Shown here in pieces: positions 4,979-5,167 of a stretch of 5,167 nucleotides of DNA. This stretch comes from Paracoccaceae bacterium. GTDB taxonomy: Bacteria; Pseudomonadota; Alphaproteobacteria; Rhodobacterales; Rhodobacteraceae. The first letter of the stretch is position 1, and each line of letters begins with the position of its first letter. The notes beneath the pieces were generated by a model. The model worked only from the letters and a program-made list of their open reading frames with translations. It made no database searches and was not told the origin of the DNA. The DNA lies in contig JANSYB010000227.1 of the NCBI GenBank assembly GCA_024742655.1, positions 1-5,167 on the forward strand. Reading direction: 5' to 3'. The position numbers were made by a program, and so were the translations under genes.

Positions 4979-5167
4979 CCGAAGGTCTCCGCCACGTCAT
5001 ACATGACCGGCTCGAAGCTTTTGCATAGATCGTTGATCTTGCGATTGCGCCGGCGCATCTCTTCGCTGCGCAGCATGGCAAGAAAATCTTCGCGTTTCTG
5101 CCATTGCGAGTAGTTGGCGATGCGGGTCTGGGCGTCGTTCACATGCAGGCCCGCGGCGATGAACCCG
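4975..5167 (-). CDS. ABM-domain monooxygenase-like protein, C-terminal part
   Basis: The 3' end of a gene that enters from the right edge: 63 residues and a TGA at 4975-4977. It opens GFIAAGLHVN, then TRIANYSQWQKREDF and AMLRSEEM. This is the pattern of antibiotic-biosynthesis-monooxygenase (ABM) domains: a strand with I-S/A-x-x-L-H, the V/I-x-N-Y-x-Q-W block and the helix with R-E-x-F. Small ABM proteins are dimeric ferredoxin-like folds; some are quinol or haem monooxygenases, many are uncharacterised. A tail of about 25 residues (RRRNRKINDLCKSFEPVMYDVAETF) extends the domain and keeps the usual final strand. The N-terminal half is outside the window. The stop overlaps the GTG start of the DUF5665 gene, so the two are one transcription unit. 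Confidence 0.8.
   Translation of the reverse strand, partial: GFIAAGLHVNDAQTRIANYSQWQKREDFLAMLRSEEMRRRNRKINDLCKSFEPVMYDVAETFG

Noticed and set aside
4749..5081. 110-codon minus-strand frame
   Set aside because: It overlaps the DUF5665 and ABM-type genes out of frame and is rich in Gly, Arg and Pro with no motif.

Overview
The window is high-GC DNA with tightly packed genes, GTG starts next to ATG starts, and protein types typical of marine or soil Rhodobacterales (Roseobacter/Paracoccus-like Alphaproteobacteria). The taxonomic call is inferred from protein style and gene content, not from a marker gene. It reads as an ordinary chromosomal segment. I see no transposase, integrase, phage gene, tRNA, rRNA or CRISPR array.

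Left part (1-1365): a minus-strand gene (134-715) encodes an exported acidic protein with two EF-hand loops and a long Asp/Gly repeat tail. A 221-bp divergent spacer separates it from a plus-strand gene (937-1365) for a small exported protein of unknown function. A strong GC hairpin (1373-1390) lies between that gene and the convergent block to its right and probably terminates transcription from both sides.

Middle (1396-3114): two minus-strand genes nine bases apart, a sulfotransferase-family protein (2182-2940, very good ribosome binding site) followed by an exported HExxH putative metallopeptidase (1396-2172, GTG start). Upstream lies a 282-bp spacer holding a doubtful 31-codon reading frame.

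Right part (3223-4558): a probable minus-strand operon in the order universal stress protein, exported rhodanese-domain protein, zinc-ribbon protein. A near-perfect FNR/CRP-family box (TTGATccagATCAc, 4615-4628) sits 57 bases before the stress-protein start, which suggests low-oxygen or redox control. A 13-bp perfect palindrome lies between the box and the gene. The zinc-ribbon gene has a 9-bp perfect inverted repeat that would hide its ribosome binding site in the mRNA.

Right edge (4703-5167): the C-terminal part of an antibiotic-biosynthesis-monooxygenase-type (ABM) protein, which no full-length frame covers. It overlaps by four bases (GTGA) the start of a small membrane protein of the DUF5665 type. 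A GC hairpin follows that pair and separates it from the stress operon.

Nothing here is clearly a new system. The points most worth testing are the hidden ribosome binding site of the zinc-ribbon gene, the FNR-type control of the stress/rhodanese operon, and the EF-hand protein with its DDGG tail.
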